Shown: piece after piece, positions 10,892 to 22,058 of the stretch | Numbering within the stretch: the first letter of the stretch is position 1 | Layout of the letters: each line of letters starts with the position of its first letter | NCBI GenBank assembly: GCA_019828595.1 | Contig: JAHQRK010000019.1 | Coordinates: 558,001-622,000, forward strand | DNA length: 64,000 nucleotides | From: Aphanomyces cochlioides | Taxonomy: Eukaryota; Oomycota; Saprolegniomycetes; Saprolegniales; Verrucalvaceae | Direction of reading: 5' to 3' | Notes under the pieces: generated by a model | What the model was told of the DNA's origin: nothing | Databases searched by the model: none | What the model saw: the letters and a program-made list of their open reading frames with translations, nothing else | Program-made: the position numbers and the translations under genes

Positions 10892-11886
10892 CTCGACGCT
10901 GATTGGGTAGAATTATGACGAGAAGCTTTCGAACGCCAATGAACATGGAGCTAACGAATGGCGACGGCAATGCCAATGGCGATCAAAACAGTCTCTTGTG
11001 CTCTCGGCAGTCTCGACGCCGCTGTCCGATGCAGGTTCTCGCAATTCATTCAAGTTCTCTTTTATTCCTGGCTTGTTTTCCCATTATCAATTGGATTGTG
11101 ATGATGGGACGCCATCAGTCATCGTATCCGGATAACTCATCTCGACTGTTCTGTCGATGAAAACCTGGTCTTGAAGTCAAGGGGGGAAATTAAAATGGAA
11201 TGACTTGACGTTGAGAAAGAACCGATTGGCTCGACAACGCCTTTAACTAGAAGGACAACCTCCGCGCGAAAGAGACGAAATAGTCCAAGGTGTAGAACAA
11301 GCTTGAAGTGGATTCTTTTACCAGGACCAGCCCCATCGACCATGGTGTCTGACTTGCAAGGGTCTACGTCTATCTTGTCTGAACTTGATTTTTTTTAAAA
11401 ATATATGAATTTTAGCCAATCAAATTCAAGTTTCGAAAATTTCGCAAGAAGCTGCAAGACACGGCGCCAATACGATGGATGTTCGTGAACAGTCAAATGT
11501 GCACCTGCGTTGTAATTGGCGCAATAACGACTTCTTTAGCAAGTCTTCTTGCATGAATGAACGGGGAAGAGTGCGAGAAACCATCGTGATTCTTACTCAG
11601 CGTGTCGTTAGACAGTCCAACTGTTGCGTTCAGATTTCATCAGAAATTATTAAAATAGTGTGACTGAAATCTTCAAAGGTAAATAGCGTGCGTAAACATT
11701 AATGTACATTATGTACATTACGTTTGGTCATTTCGAAACTAGAGTGAGGTACTACTGTACATTATCTTATACCCTGGGTATAAGGGGGTACTTGAGCTAC
11801 ATTATAATATTTGACCTTTATAATATAAAGGTCAAATATTATTGTTTTGTGTCTGGAAATCGTAAGACAAAGAGGACTACGCAATT
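10892..11886. other. Intergenic stretch between paralogue B and the Crypton
   Basis: No gene is recognised. The first part should hold the promoter of paralogue B. Short frames such as 10903-11160 and 11475-11663 have no motif. The part from about 11640 on is AT-rich and holds the hairpin listed at 11804-11842. Confidence 0.4.
11804..11842. repeat. Perfect 17-bp AT-rich inverted repeat with a 5-nt loop
   Basis: The arms 11804-11820 and 11826-11842 are exact reverse complements around TAATA, each containing TTTGACC or its complement. It lies about 45 bp beyond the stop codon of the Crypton gene on its 3' side. It could be a terminator-like structure or an element end. Confidence 0.75.
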
Positions 11887-14645
11887 TTATTGGTTAAAAT
11901 GCATTAATATTTTGGTTGTGGATTTGGGACTTGCGCTTTTTGGTTGAGCGAGAGACGGCGGACCATTCAACTCCCGTACGAGTTTGGCAACGGTGAGAAC
12001 CTTCAATTGAGCAAACCGTCGTTCACGCTTGCTGGCAGTAGAGCGTTTCAACGGCTCCAAGCATTCAACGACGAGTGCAAACATCCTCGTCACGTCCAAG
12101 AACGAGGTGGGGATTTGGATGTTGGTTGGGAAATGCGATCTGTAGAACTCAATGAGGTGTGTCATCAAGTATTTCCAAGCCGAGAACTCTTTAACTTTCT
12201 TGCTTGTAGACAAATCACGAGTATCAATCAGGCGATACGGAGGTTGTTTGGATAAGCTGTTTCCCAGCCACCACAGACGCCACGCCGACGAGACGTCGAC
12301 CGACGGAAACTCGAAGTTTTCGGGGAGACGATGAAGACGTCCACCCCATGTGTACACGCCAACTAATGCATGATCAACTGGGCTAATACTCGATTGTGTT
12401 GTAGGCTGATTATTCACAAAACTCGCAAGGGCTGTAGCGATAGTCGTTTCGAGCAGTTCTCGTGTAATATTTCCGCTGGCAACCCCCTTCTCATCAAGTA
12501 ATTCACTTATTCGCTTGACTATAATTTCAGAAATATTTAGAGCGGCTTCATGACTCATGTGCAATTGATGATAAATCTCAACATGCGGCGGAATACCACT
12601 TGCTCGAATGACAGGAGATTCAAATCCAGATATCACACAAGGTTTTAAGGACTCTAAAACATGACGGTTTTGAAAGACATGCGTAGATAACAAAGGATGA
12701 GTCGAGGCTAGAGTAGAAATAAAAAAATCGGAATGGTACACTAGACTTGCGAGGCATAAGGAAAGAATACCACGCAAACTCTCCATATTCCATATTTTGG
12801 AAAACAATTCTCGCAGGCAATTGGAAACAACCTCTTGATTCTCTGTGTTGTCAAAGTGAGGGGGAAGAATTGAAAACTCTCGTTTGTTTAAGGGTAGACC
12901 AGCGACGACTCGTCCAAGGTATTGATCACCAGCTGATTCATAACGAATACTACTCTGGTCCGAAATAATTGCTACAGTTACATTCTCGGCAGAATTTTTT
13001 TTCAAAAATAATCGAAATATTCAACGCTGATTGGCTCAGTAAACAGCTTAGGATCTCCTCTTTGATTGGTTAATTTGTGGAAACTACAATTCGTCTCCGT
13101 TGGCGAGACATGGTGTGTCAAAGTTGACCGACCAGGCGGATAGATCACATTTTTTTCGCTGTGGGTTCACTGTAGGAATTGAGCCCAATTTAATTACATA
13201 TCTAGATTCAACATCAAAGATAGATGGTGTTAACATAGCAACACTGCTGGTTCTTGGTGTATAGCCCGGTTGCAGGTCGTCAGAAGGCTGGAACCTATCA
13301 AACCTAGAGATGACTGTCAAACATAGCGCTCTCGCGATGAGAGCCGCCAATAGCCACACCTGACATGCGCTATAACATAACTGACATTATAGTGACGTTA
13401 GACTTCGCTATTTCTGTTCTGGGCAAGCAAGATGAACACAGAGAGACCTGTGTCATCGGGACATCAGTGCTGTTTGAATAAAAATATTGGACATCCTGTG
13501 AAATTTTATATACGTTTTTGAGGTTGTTTACAAAAACCCATATATCCTCATATCCGGACATACTCAAATCAAGATAAAACAGTGTAGCATTTTTTGCGGA
13601 CCAGAGTAGTATATCTTTCAATAACGTCACCAAGAGACCAACCACATCTAAGACAGACCGACACAATAGAAGGACCACCAGTACTTCCACTGCAGGCAAA
13701 AGTAGAAACACCCTTTCGTATTGAGTGTGTTCCAAATGACAATGTCTTTGAGGTCGCCTTATCGTCTCCAATTATCGGGCCTATAAGTTTAGAAAATATC
13801 TTGCAAAATCTATCTTTTTGATTTGAGCCTGGAAAAATTGCAGACCCATCAAGCTGTGAACAACAAGCCAAGTAGACTGACAATGCTAGGACAACACAAG
13901 TGGTTGGGGACAGTGGGTGTGCAAAGCAATGCCGTGGCTCCTTGGGTTTTGAACCCTCCTGGTCAGTTTTACTTTGAAAAAATGTGACAACAAAGCTGTC
14001 ATCATGAAAAGATAAATGCTGAAAACGAATGGTTTCGGTCGACCGTGACCGACACATCAAATTCCAATCTAATGTCAAAAATAAATGGGCAAAGCCATTG
14101 TCCTGTAAATGAAGTGTAGCAGCACACATTTTCTCGTAAATGGAGTAGCTCAGGGGTCTCTTTCCAGTTTCTCTGCGAGAACCGGTTTGAGTTTCGGTTG
14201 CGATCATACGTTTGATACCTACACTATCTTAGACTCATTTAAATGTTAAATTACCCTGGAAAACCTCCTTCATGTCGTCGTTACAGCCTACAGGGAGTGG
14301 TTTTGACTTGACTTTGTACAATTTTTTTATGGCGCTTCTGTATCCTGATAGTGTAGTGACCGCAACTTTCTGTTTTTTGTCATTTACAGTGTCCTGTAAG
14401 AATGCCAAGAAATCTGTGTATTGAAACTTGTCCAAGTCGATTTCTCCATCTAAAAGTAAATCCTCTTTTCCTACTGCTGAATGAACTTGTGCAATTTTCA
14501 TCGAAGTACCTTTTGCTCGGATCCATTTAATAATCTTGTATATTCCATACTGATAGCCTTGCCGAGTACTTGCTCCAACTCTGTTCAAGCGAGCGAGCTC
14601 GACAGAAAACTCTTCACGAACGTCGGTGTTGAGTTCTCCCTGCAT
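11887..14645 (-). pseudogene. Crypton tyrosine recombinase, interrupted by a MITE
   Basis: Cryptons move with a tyrosine recombinase. Reading from 14645, exon 1 (to 14255) is the SAM-like N-terminal part. A 36-bp intron (14219-14254) leads to the catalytic part, with an arginine in WNLMCRSRST, the HSIRKG box, and GWSLGDVIERY holding the probable nucleophile tyrosine. Just after ERY a 660-bp MITE (12950-13609) breaks the frame. Beyond it the protein resumes in RYESAGDQYLGR, followed by a GCR1_C-like domain (WGGRLHRLPENFEFPS, WRLWWLGN, PYR). Taking out the MITE and one TA copy brings the two halves back into one frame, so the gene was probably intact before the insertion. The end is at 11887; the element's outer ends were not found. 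Confidence 0.8.
12950..13609. mobile_element. Mariner-type MITE, 660 bp, nested in the Crypton
   Basis: The terminal inverted repeats start CTACTCTGGTCCG and stay similar for about 28 bp up to a TGCTACA block. The flanks are TA dinucleotides at 12948-12949 and 13610-13611, the target duplication of Tc1/mariner elements. No transposase is encoded; the small minus-strand frames inside (13084-13359, 13370-13577) show no motif. The ends match those of the mariner at 16024-17843, which, or a relative of which, could have moved it. Confidence 0.85.
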
Positions 14646-16023
14646 GTTGCAAAGTGAAGCAATTCAGCTTGAAGTGCTGAATATCTACCAATCAAAATAA
14701 TCCATTTAGCGTGCGACAAACTGACTTCCAAAAGTCAACAAATTTTGGAACTCGATATTTATACTGACTCTTTGTATAAAAGAAAAATTAACTTTGAAGA
14801 AAAAACAAGACAAGTTGTCGTACGAATCTCATATAAAACCCAAGTATGTCTTACAAAAGTGGGAGAATGACTTGTTGTCAGAAAACGTAAATAGGTGGAT
14901 TTACACAAGATTATCGTCCAATTAGAGAGCAATGAGTTGGATGATGTGTTGAGATTGGGCAGAAATAGTTAATTTGGAAAGGTACCAGCCCGATCACTAC
15001 ATGAAGTCTAGCCAAACTTTCTGCACGCAGCTTGCAGCGCAGTGCTTCTCTGGATCTGATTGATGGAACGATCCAGAGAAGTACGCTATATAAGGTAAGC
15101 GGCTTTTGATTCCGCTAAAGGAACAATGTATTGATTGCGAGTAGAATGGAAGCGCACACTGGCGATTCAACTCCTGTTTGGAGATGTGTGGCGTATCCCA
15201 ACATGTAATGTAATTAAAAACACAAGCAGCACAAACTAAAAATATGTCCTTCCATAATCTACATGCACGACACATCTCTGGAACTGAAAAAAAATGGTCA
15301 AGCTCTGGAGTTAAAGATGGCACAACGTTCACCAGTCGATAAGTTTTATGTTGTCCCATCTTTAGCCTCAGAGCTCGGCCGAAGGAAGTTGCCGTGCTGG
15401 TCAAGACTAACCACATTTACCTGTTCACTATTCGATGCATAGCCTGCTTCTGCTTCGGTTTTTGCTTGCTTCGCAGTGCAACATCGATCATAATTGGGGA
15501 AATTTTTGTGAATTCTTTGATGTTTGATTGGCTCTCCTTCCAGTAAATCTGTGGATTTGCGTTTTCTCTGCGGCTTTCTCGGAAGAAAATTTATTAAATT
15601 TCATACAAATATTCATACTGTTTTGAATAATAATGTGAAATAAAAGATTAACTTATCGAAATTGTAAATCATTTTATTTACTCGAGAGTATAATTTCCTC
15701 TATTTGATTTACAAAATCTTGATTATGTGTCTCTAGAAAAAAACTGGAATCTTGCAAAGAAAATATCGACGCAGCCATTTTGACGCAAAAATGACGCAAT
15801 ACAAACTTCAAATGAAATGAAATTGAATGCTTCGAACATGTTTTTCAAACATTTAAAACGTTTGAAATTACACTATTTAACGATCATGATCGAGAAAATG
15901 CTTGCATAAACCGTAAATAATGTATGCGTCCATTAAATGCAACATTTTCGAAACATCTCAAAACTCCAGTTTTGGACCCAAACGACAATATGGGCCTGTT
16001 CGGATAATGTCTACTACGTAGTA
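14646..16023. other. Repeat-rich gap with one Cys-rich open frame
   Basis: A 139-residue minus-strand frame at 14997-15416 has a cysteine pattern (CRACRLW, then CAAC) and a protein-like N-terminal half (TYRLVNVVPSLTPELDHFF). I do not recognise it; it may be a transposon fragment. A 12-bp hairpin (15045-15056 with 15070-15081) lies inside it. From 15420 on the sequence is AT-rich with no gene. Confidence 0.35.
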
Positions 16024-17843
16024 CTACTACGGTCAAGAAAACTTGCTACGGGGTTTACACTTGATTAAAGTATGATCTAGCGGAATGCTTTATCTTGATT
16101 TTTGTATGGAAACTTGAAAACATATAAAGGGACAAGAAAATATAATGATGTATTTCTTTTTTATTACGAGTACCTAATCTTGGCAATTAAGGTGGCGAAC
16201 AGCACTTGCATAGATCGATGGTGAGCATTGAACATTGAAAGTTGAGAGATCCTCCACGAGAGTGTCTTTCTTCATATGAGGCAACTTGTAGTTGTTGCAA
16301 CCATGAATCTCCATTGAGCTTTCCATCACACCTTGTACCGTCAAAAAAGACTTAGCCAGTGTGTTCATCGGCAACTCACAGAAAGCCTGCTTTATAGCAA
16401 CAATGAGATCGTCTATTGTACGAGATCTCTTTTGCTGCTGACGGATTTGAATAGCATTAAATATTCCTAAGTCTAACACGTTGAAACCGGGACTATGTGC
16501 TGGTTGATTTGTCACAGCAAGTTGAGTAAAGCCCTTCGAACGTAAACGTTCAGTCGTGACATTGTTGTGTGGCCCAGCATTGTCTTGTTGGATCAAAACT
16601 CCCAGCTGCAAGCTTGCCGAAGGAAATTTCGACATGATTGCAGGGACAACGTTCCTCAAAATCATGTCCTTGTAAGCTTGACTATCGACACTCTTCGGAA
16701 CTGTTTCGACAGTACCTTTCGATCTGTTCTTGCTACTGCGAGAAGCAGGGACATAGGAAACAAAGGGCCAAATACCCAGCTTGCCATCGAAGAACCGCTT
16801 GATTTGAGTGTCGTAGCACGGCCGAGCAACAGCCGCAAGGAACATCACCTTCGTGATGAAGGTCTTAGACTTGGCAGATCGCATAGCAAGCTCCTCGTCA
16901 TCATAAACATAGATTATTCTCTTAACCTGAGTTGCATAAAACCACTTCTCGTCAACATGCACACGATTGTACATATTCTCAAAGAAGTGGGTTCCATGCA
17001 ACCCAGGTCGGAGAAAATCCAGCGCGAAACGGAGTCTCTTCATCTTGTTTGGGTCTGCAAGAAGCGGCTTGATGTGGCTTGAACGAGCCTTGAGCCTGCT
17101 TTCTTCCTTCATATGGCGCAATATCGTCGACTTGGGGATCTTGCTGTGTGCTGCAAGTGTACGGAGGGTTTGTCGGTCCTCATGGACCACTGCTTTGATT
17201 GCTTTTTCCATGTCGTGCGCCAGAATTTCCTAAAACAAGTTACCTCTCAGAATTGATACTTATATAAATCAATATAAGTTTTGCAAATATAAAGTTTAAA
17301 AATTTTTACCTCGCTTTCTTGATGCAATGTCGGCGGCCAAATTGCCGCGGAGAGTTGATCGTCGGGCACGACCAAAGGCGAGATATGGTGGTGCGATGGC
17401 ACTTAAACTTCTTGGCAACCTCAGTCACAGCTCCGTATGGTAGCTTACCGTTGACCATGGCCTTGAGTAACATTTCGTACGCTCCACGACGCTGGTCGAT
17501 AGAGAGTTCCGTTCGAGCCACCACAGGAGTAGAAGAGAGACTGGTCTGCATTGAGGCAGCTGGGGACAATTGATAGATGTTGGAGATGTTGTTGCCTTAT
17601 CATGAAGGCGTGAAATGTGGAAATGACTGTGTGGCGAAAGGAAATGACTCTAAGCTACGCAGTGTCACCTCTTTCGCGGCTCATAGCTCGCTGTCAAGAA
17701 CGAATTCGCGCGCTTTGAAAACAGCCAATCAAAGCGCAAATTCCGCTCTTTCCAACGAGCCAATTACGTGGCTTTGAACAGCAATATTAGAAAAATCCAG
17801 CCAATCCAAAAAACACCGTAGCAAGTTTTCTGGACCGGAGTAG
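16024..17843. mobile_element. Tc1/mariner-superfamily element with terminal repeats and transposase
   Basis: The left end reads CTACTACGGTC and the right end, inverted, CTACTCCGGTC. Both continue with AAGAAAACTTGCTACGG or CAGAAAACTTGCTACGG, so the repeats are about 28 bp with a few mismatches. TA lies just outside each end (16022-16023 and 17844-17845). The element is 1820 bp and carries one transposase gene on the minus strand. This is the size and layout of a complete mariner-like element. Confidence 0.85.
16174..17569 (-). CDS. Mariner-like transposase (DDD), two exons, intactness uncertain
   Basis: Exon 1 (17569-17310) carries the helix-turn-helix EVAKKFKCHRTTISRLW. Exon 2 (17229-16174) carries a second DNA-binding part (EDRQTLRTLAAHSKIPKSTI) and the catalytic triad: D in VHVDEKWFYATQ, D in IQQDNAGPH and D in NVLDLGIFN. 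This is the plant/oomycete-like DDD mariner type. The likely intron, 17230-17309, has good GT and AG ends, but as I read it the join is one base out of frame. Either a different splice is used, or translation starts at ATG 17211, or the copy carries a one-base defect. The total is about 430 residues. Confidence 0.75.
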
Positions 17844-18068
17844 TATAAAATCAAGATCAGCCTGATGAGTTCGGGCAGAAAAATCGGAACATGCCAGCAA
17901 GTGGAGTCCAACATGGAGCCCAGAGCCTTTCCCAGTCGTGTAGACAGACGCCGCTGAGTGCCTTGGACATTTACTAGTAGAATTTCATGCCAAAAGCTTG
18001 CGTTATGCCTATGTCCCAAACTCGAAAGATCTCGAAATATATGAAAAGTCATGAATCAATACTAAAAT

Positions 18069-19457
18069 TTACAATTCCTTGTAGCGCATTGCAGCGACGT
18101 CGAAACCAGGCATGTTAAACTTGGTCGCGAAAGCGTTCACGTCGGCGCGCAATTGCTTGACGCCTTCATGGTTGGGCAAAGCAGCGTTGAAATCCGAGAT
18201 CTTCTTGCCAGAAGTGGCTTGGATCTCAATGGAGAGCTGGACAGCGCGGTGCAAAAATTCAGCGACTTGGACAAAGTCAGCTTCCTTGAAGCCACGCGAG
18301 GTGAGGGCAGGCGTACCAACACGGACACCACCTGGCGACACGGCACTGCGGTCACCCAAGACGGAGTTCTTGTTGAGCGTGATGCAAGCCTCATCACAGA
18401 GCTTTTCCATCTTAGAGCCCGTGATACCAGTAGGACGCAAATCCCACAAAAGCAAGTGGTTGTCGGTGCCACCAGTGGCCAAGACGTAGCCCTTGTCAGT
18501 GAGGGCCTTGGCAAGAGCACGGCTGTTTGCCTTGACTTGCTTGGCGTATTCCTTGAATTCAGGCGTCATCACTTCCTTCAATTGAGTAGCGATAGCGGCA
18601 ATTTGGTGTTCATGAGGACCACCCTGCAAGGCGGGGAAGACGGCTTGGTTGATCTTGTTCTCGAAGCCACGGGCATCCTTGCGGAAAAAGATCATACCAG
18701 CACGAGGACCACGCAAAGACTTGTGAGTCGTGGTGGTCACCACATCGCAGAAGTCGAAGGGACTGGCGTGTTCGCCAGTGGCAACCAAACCAGAGTAGTG
18801 AGCCATGTCGCACAACAACAAGCTGCCATTGTCGTCGGCAATCTTGCGGAAGGAAGCGTAGTCCCAGTCACGAGGGTAGGCACTGCCACCACACACAATC
18901 ATAGCAGGCTTGAAGAGAGCAGCAGACTCGGCCAATTTATCGAAGTCAATCAAACCAGTTTCTGGGTGGACACGGTAAGGCAAACTTTCGAAGTAGACCG
19001 AGGTGGCAGACACGGCCTTGCGGGTGTTTTCAGCCTTGCTGTAGGTGTAGAAACCGTGGGTCAAGTGACCGCCACTGGGCAAGTCCAAACCCATGATACG
19101 GTCGTGAGGACGCAAGAGAGCGGTATAGACGGCAAAGTTGGCAGGCGAGCCAGAGTATGGTTGGACGTTGACACCCCATTCTTCTGGGTTCAAGCCGTAG
19201 GCCTTGAGGGCACGTTGCTGGCACAAACGTTCGATTTGGTCGATGACTTCGTTACCACCGTAGTAGCGTTGGCTAGGGTAGCCTTCAGCGTACTTGTTGG
19301 TCAAGCACGAGCCCAAGCAATCCATGACGGCGCGGGAGGTGAAGTTTTCCGATGCGATGAGCTCCAAGCACTTCCACTGGCGGTTCTTTTCATGTTCAAT
19401 CAAGTTGAACAATTCAGGGTCATGTTGTTCCAAGGACACATTTCCAGACGAGGACAT
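18069..19457 (-). CDS. SHMT: Serine hydroxymethyltransferase, copy 1
   Basis: The enzyme interconverts serine and glycine, loading one-carbon units on tetrahydrofolate. It is a single exon of 462 residues, close to the usual cytosolic length, with no N-terminal targeting peptide. The PLP lysine is K246 in [14 protein letters not shown]. Other family blocks are present: [35 protein letters not shown] and the CDMAHYSGL segment. The start is the ATG before SSSGN. It diverges from a nearly identical copy at 20658 across a 1.2-kb gap. The two differ mainly in the first 12 residues and the C-terminal third. The mostly G/C-ending codons create a long empty frame on the opposite strand, which I treat as an artefact. 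Confidence 0.96.
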   Translation of the reverse strand: MSSSGNVSLEQHDPELFNLIEHEKNRQWKCLELIASENFTSRAVMDCLGSCLTNKYAEGYPSQRYYGGNEVIDQIERLCQQRALKAYGLNPEEWGVNVQPYSGSPANFAVYTALLRPHDRIMGLDLPSGGHLTHGFYTYSKAENTRKAVSATSVYFESLPYRVHPETGLIDFDKLAESAALFKPAMIVCGGSAYPRDWDYASFRKIADDNGSLLLCDMAHYSGLVATGEHASPFDFCDVVTTTTHKSLRGPRAGMIFFRKDARGFENKINQAVFPALQGGPHEHQIAAIATQLKEVMTPEFKEYAKQVKANSRALAKALTDKGYVLATGGTDNHLLLWDLRPTGITGSKMEKLCDEACITLNKNSVLGDRSAVSPGGVRVGTPALTSRGFKEADFVQVAEFLHRAVQLSIEIQATSGKKISDFNAALPNHEGVKQLRADVNAFATKFNMPGFDVAAMRYKEL

Positions 19458-20657
19458 CTTTCAACGACGTGGAGAAAATAGATCTTGTCAGTTCCATTGC
19501 ACTTGTCGCGTTATCCGGATAGGTCCGGATGTTGGCGACTAGGGGCCATCAGCTGACTGACTTAATTTGATTGGTTGAAATGTTTGCACATCTCAATATG
19601 CAGCCAATCCAGTCGACCATCTGCGAATCGCTTGTTGAAGGATGTGTGGCAAGCTAAATAAAGCCCGAGCTCATTTATAGCATTGGCATTCGTGTATTTT
19701 CAGCTTCCTGACGAGATTCCAAGCCCCCTCTATGTTTTATGATGGGGTTTCAGGTTCATATCAAGCATCTTGCATCGCACTGACGATGACGGGAATGTCA
19801 ATACAGTGTACAAAACATAACGCCAACACAATCTCGTCTGCAGCAGAAGCTTTAAGCATCCTCGTGGTCTAATCTATTCAACGATAACAACAGCGTATCG
19901 TTGAAAATTGGGCTCCCCGATGCGCTGCCTCCTGTGCCAGATCGATTCGACATGAAGTCCGTCGAAAGTTGCTGGTCAAGGGGGAAAAATCTTGCGACAC
20001 TTGGATACTGAGCCTCATCTCCAACAACAATCAAGAGTAGGCTACATCACTAACAAAATATATGCAATTAAAATCACAATTTTAAAATTAGAGTTACTAA
20101 ATTGAAGCGTGTAATTTTTTTAATAAAGTAAATTTTGACAATACTTTATTAATTTATTATTTTACATTCTCATATGGTATTTGATTTGGACTCTGGAAAT
20201 TTGGCGCCTCGGAGCTCCGTCATGTGAAGTGCGATGCCTTTGACGCCATCGATTGGCTCAAAATCTGTCCAAGCGGCCTCCGCGGTTGAAAATGGCCATG
20301 CGTAACGGCGGCCCGGAATAAAACGCAGTCCCACCGTCTTGCATTGACTGTCAAGCCAAATTGAGTGGCGATGACAAGTCGGAGGTCTCTCGCTCTTTCC
20401 AACGCAAACTATCTCTCAAAAAATCTTGTCTCCATGGGCTGCATGAGCCTAGGCAGCGCATCGCGTGGTCGCGCCAAGATCGCAATCCTTTGATATGATA
20501 AAGTCGCTAGAAAGTCCACCACTACAATAATATAATAATGCAAAGGAATTTTCGATACGAATTTCAAGTTTAATGCTGAAAATAATAAAATTCGCCAGGG
20601 ATATCCTTCGGTGTTGTCAAGGTGTAGTCATTTTCACATTTGCAATCGCTTGTCAAG
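19458..20657. other. Divergent 1.2-kb region between the two SHMT genes
   Basis: No gene is recognised. The part at 20040-20200 is very AT-rich, and both ends should hold promoters. Short frames such as 19852-20034 and 20220-20402 have no motif. The region could act as a shared bidirectional promoter. Confidence 0.45.
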
Positions 20658-22058
20658 ATGGTCGCTACTGATTTCCCTGCCGGCAACACTCCTTTGGAAC
20701 ACCAAGACCCTGAATTGTTCAACTTGATTGAACATGAAAAGAACCGCCAGTGGAAGTGCTTGGAGCTCATCGCGTCGGAAAACTTCACCTCCCGCGCCGT
20801 CATGGACTGTTTGGGCTCGTGCTTGACCAACAAGTACGCTGAAGGCTACCCCAGTCAACGCTACTACGGTGGTAACGAAGTCATTGACAAGATTGAAAAG
20901 CTCTGCCAAGACCGCGCTTTGCAAGCGTACGGCTTGAACCCAGAAGAATGGGGTGTCAACGTCCAACCATACTCTGGCTCGCCTGCCAACTTTGCCGTCT
21001 ATACCGCTCTCTTGCGTCCTCACGACCGTATCATGGGTTTGGACTTGCCCAGTGGCGGTCACTTGACCCACGGTTTCTACACCTACAGCAAGGCTGAAAA
21101 CACCCGCAAGGCCGTGTCTGCCACCTCGGTCTACTTCGAAAGCTTGCCTTACCGCGTCCACCCTGAAACGGGCTACATCGATTTCGATAAGTTGGCTGAA
21201 TCGGCTGCTCTCTTCAAGCCTGCCATGATTGTGTGCGGTGGTAGTGCTTACCCTCGTGACTGGGACTACGCTTCCTTCCGCAAGATTGCCGACGACAATG
21301 GCAGCTTGTTGCTGTGCGACATGGCCCACTACTCCGGTTTGGTCGCCACTGGCGAACACGCCAGTCCCTTTGAATTCTGCGATGTGGTGACCACCACGAC
21401 TCACAAGTCTTTGCGTGGTCCTCGTGCTGGTATGATCTTTTTCCGCAAGGATGCCCGTGGCTTCGAGAACAAGATTAACCAAGCTGTGTTCCCTGGCCTT
21501 CAAGGTGGTCCTCATGAACACCAAATCGCCGCTATCGCTACTCAATTGAAGGAAGTGATGACGCCTGAATTCAAGGAATACGCCAAGCAAGTCAAGGCCA
21601 ACTGCCATGCTTTGGCTGCTGCTTTGATGGAAAAGGGCTATGTCTTGGCCACTGGTGGCACTGAAAACCACTTGCTCTTGTGGGACTTGCGTCCTGTTGG
21701 CCTCACTGGTTCCAAGATGGAGAAGCTCTGCGACGAAGTGTGCATTACGCTCAACAAGAACGCTGTCTTGGGTGACCGCAGTGCTTTGTCCCCTGGTGGT
21801 GTTCGTGTCGGCACGCCTGCTCTCACCTCGCGTGGCTTCAAGGAAGCTGACTTTGTCCAAGTCGCTGAATTCTTGCACCGTGCTGCCCGACTCTGCGTCG
21901 AAATCCAAGCCACGACTGGCAAGAAGATCTCGGACTTCAACGCTGCCTTGACCTCCCATGCCGGCGTCAAGCAATTGCGTGCTGACGTGAACGCCTTCGC
22001 CACCACGTTCAACATGCCTGGCTTCGATGTTGCCGCCATGCGCTACAAGGAATTGTAA
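20658..22058 (+). CDS. SHMT: Serine hydroxymethyltransferase, copy 2
   Basis: Single exon, 466 residues from the ATG of MVATDFPAG. It has the same blocks as copy 1, with the PLP lysine at K250 in [10 protein letters not shown]. From LEHQDPEL to about residue 285 the two proteins are almost identical; later they differ at scattered positions, for instance [10 protein letters not shown] here and [10 protein letters not shown] there. Many differences at the DNA level are silent, so the pair is not a very recent duplicate, or conversion has kept the proteins alike. Both copies lack targeting peptides, so they are not an obvious cytosolic/mitochondrial pair. Confidence 0.96.
   Translation: MVATDFPAGNTPLEHQDPELFNLIEHEKNRQWKCLELIASENFTSRAVMDCLGSCLTNKYAEGYPSQRYYGGNEVIDKIEKLCQDRALQAYGLNPEEWGVNVQPYSGSPANFAVYTALLRPHDRIMGLDLPSGGHLTHGFYTYSKAENTRKAVSATSVYFESLPYRVHPETGYIDFDKLAESAALFKPAMIVCGGSAYPRDWDYASFRKIADDNGSLLLCDMAHYSGLVATGEHASPFEFCDVVTTTTHKSLRGPRAGMIFFRKDARGFENKINQAVFPGLQGGPHEHQIAAIATQLKEVMTPEFKEYAKQVKANCHALAAALMEKGYVLATGGTENHLLLWDLRPVGLTGSKMEKLCDEVCITLNKNAVLGDRSALSPGGVRVGTPALTSRGFKEADFVQVAEFLHRAARLCVEIQATTGKKISDFNAALTSHAGVKQLRADVNAFATTFNMPGFDVAAMRYKEL

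Noticed and set aside
18153..19481. 442-codon open frame antisense to SHMT copy 1 (and a similar one, 20634-21974, antisense to copy 2)
   Set aside because: It mirrors a highly biased real gene: the sense codons avoid TTA, CTA and TCA, so the opposite strand has no stops. The sense proteins are a textbook enzyme family.
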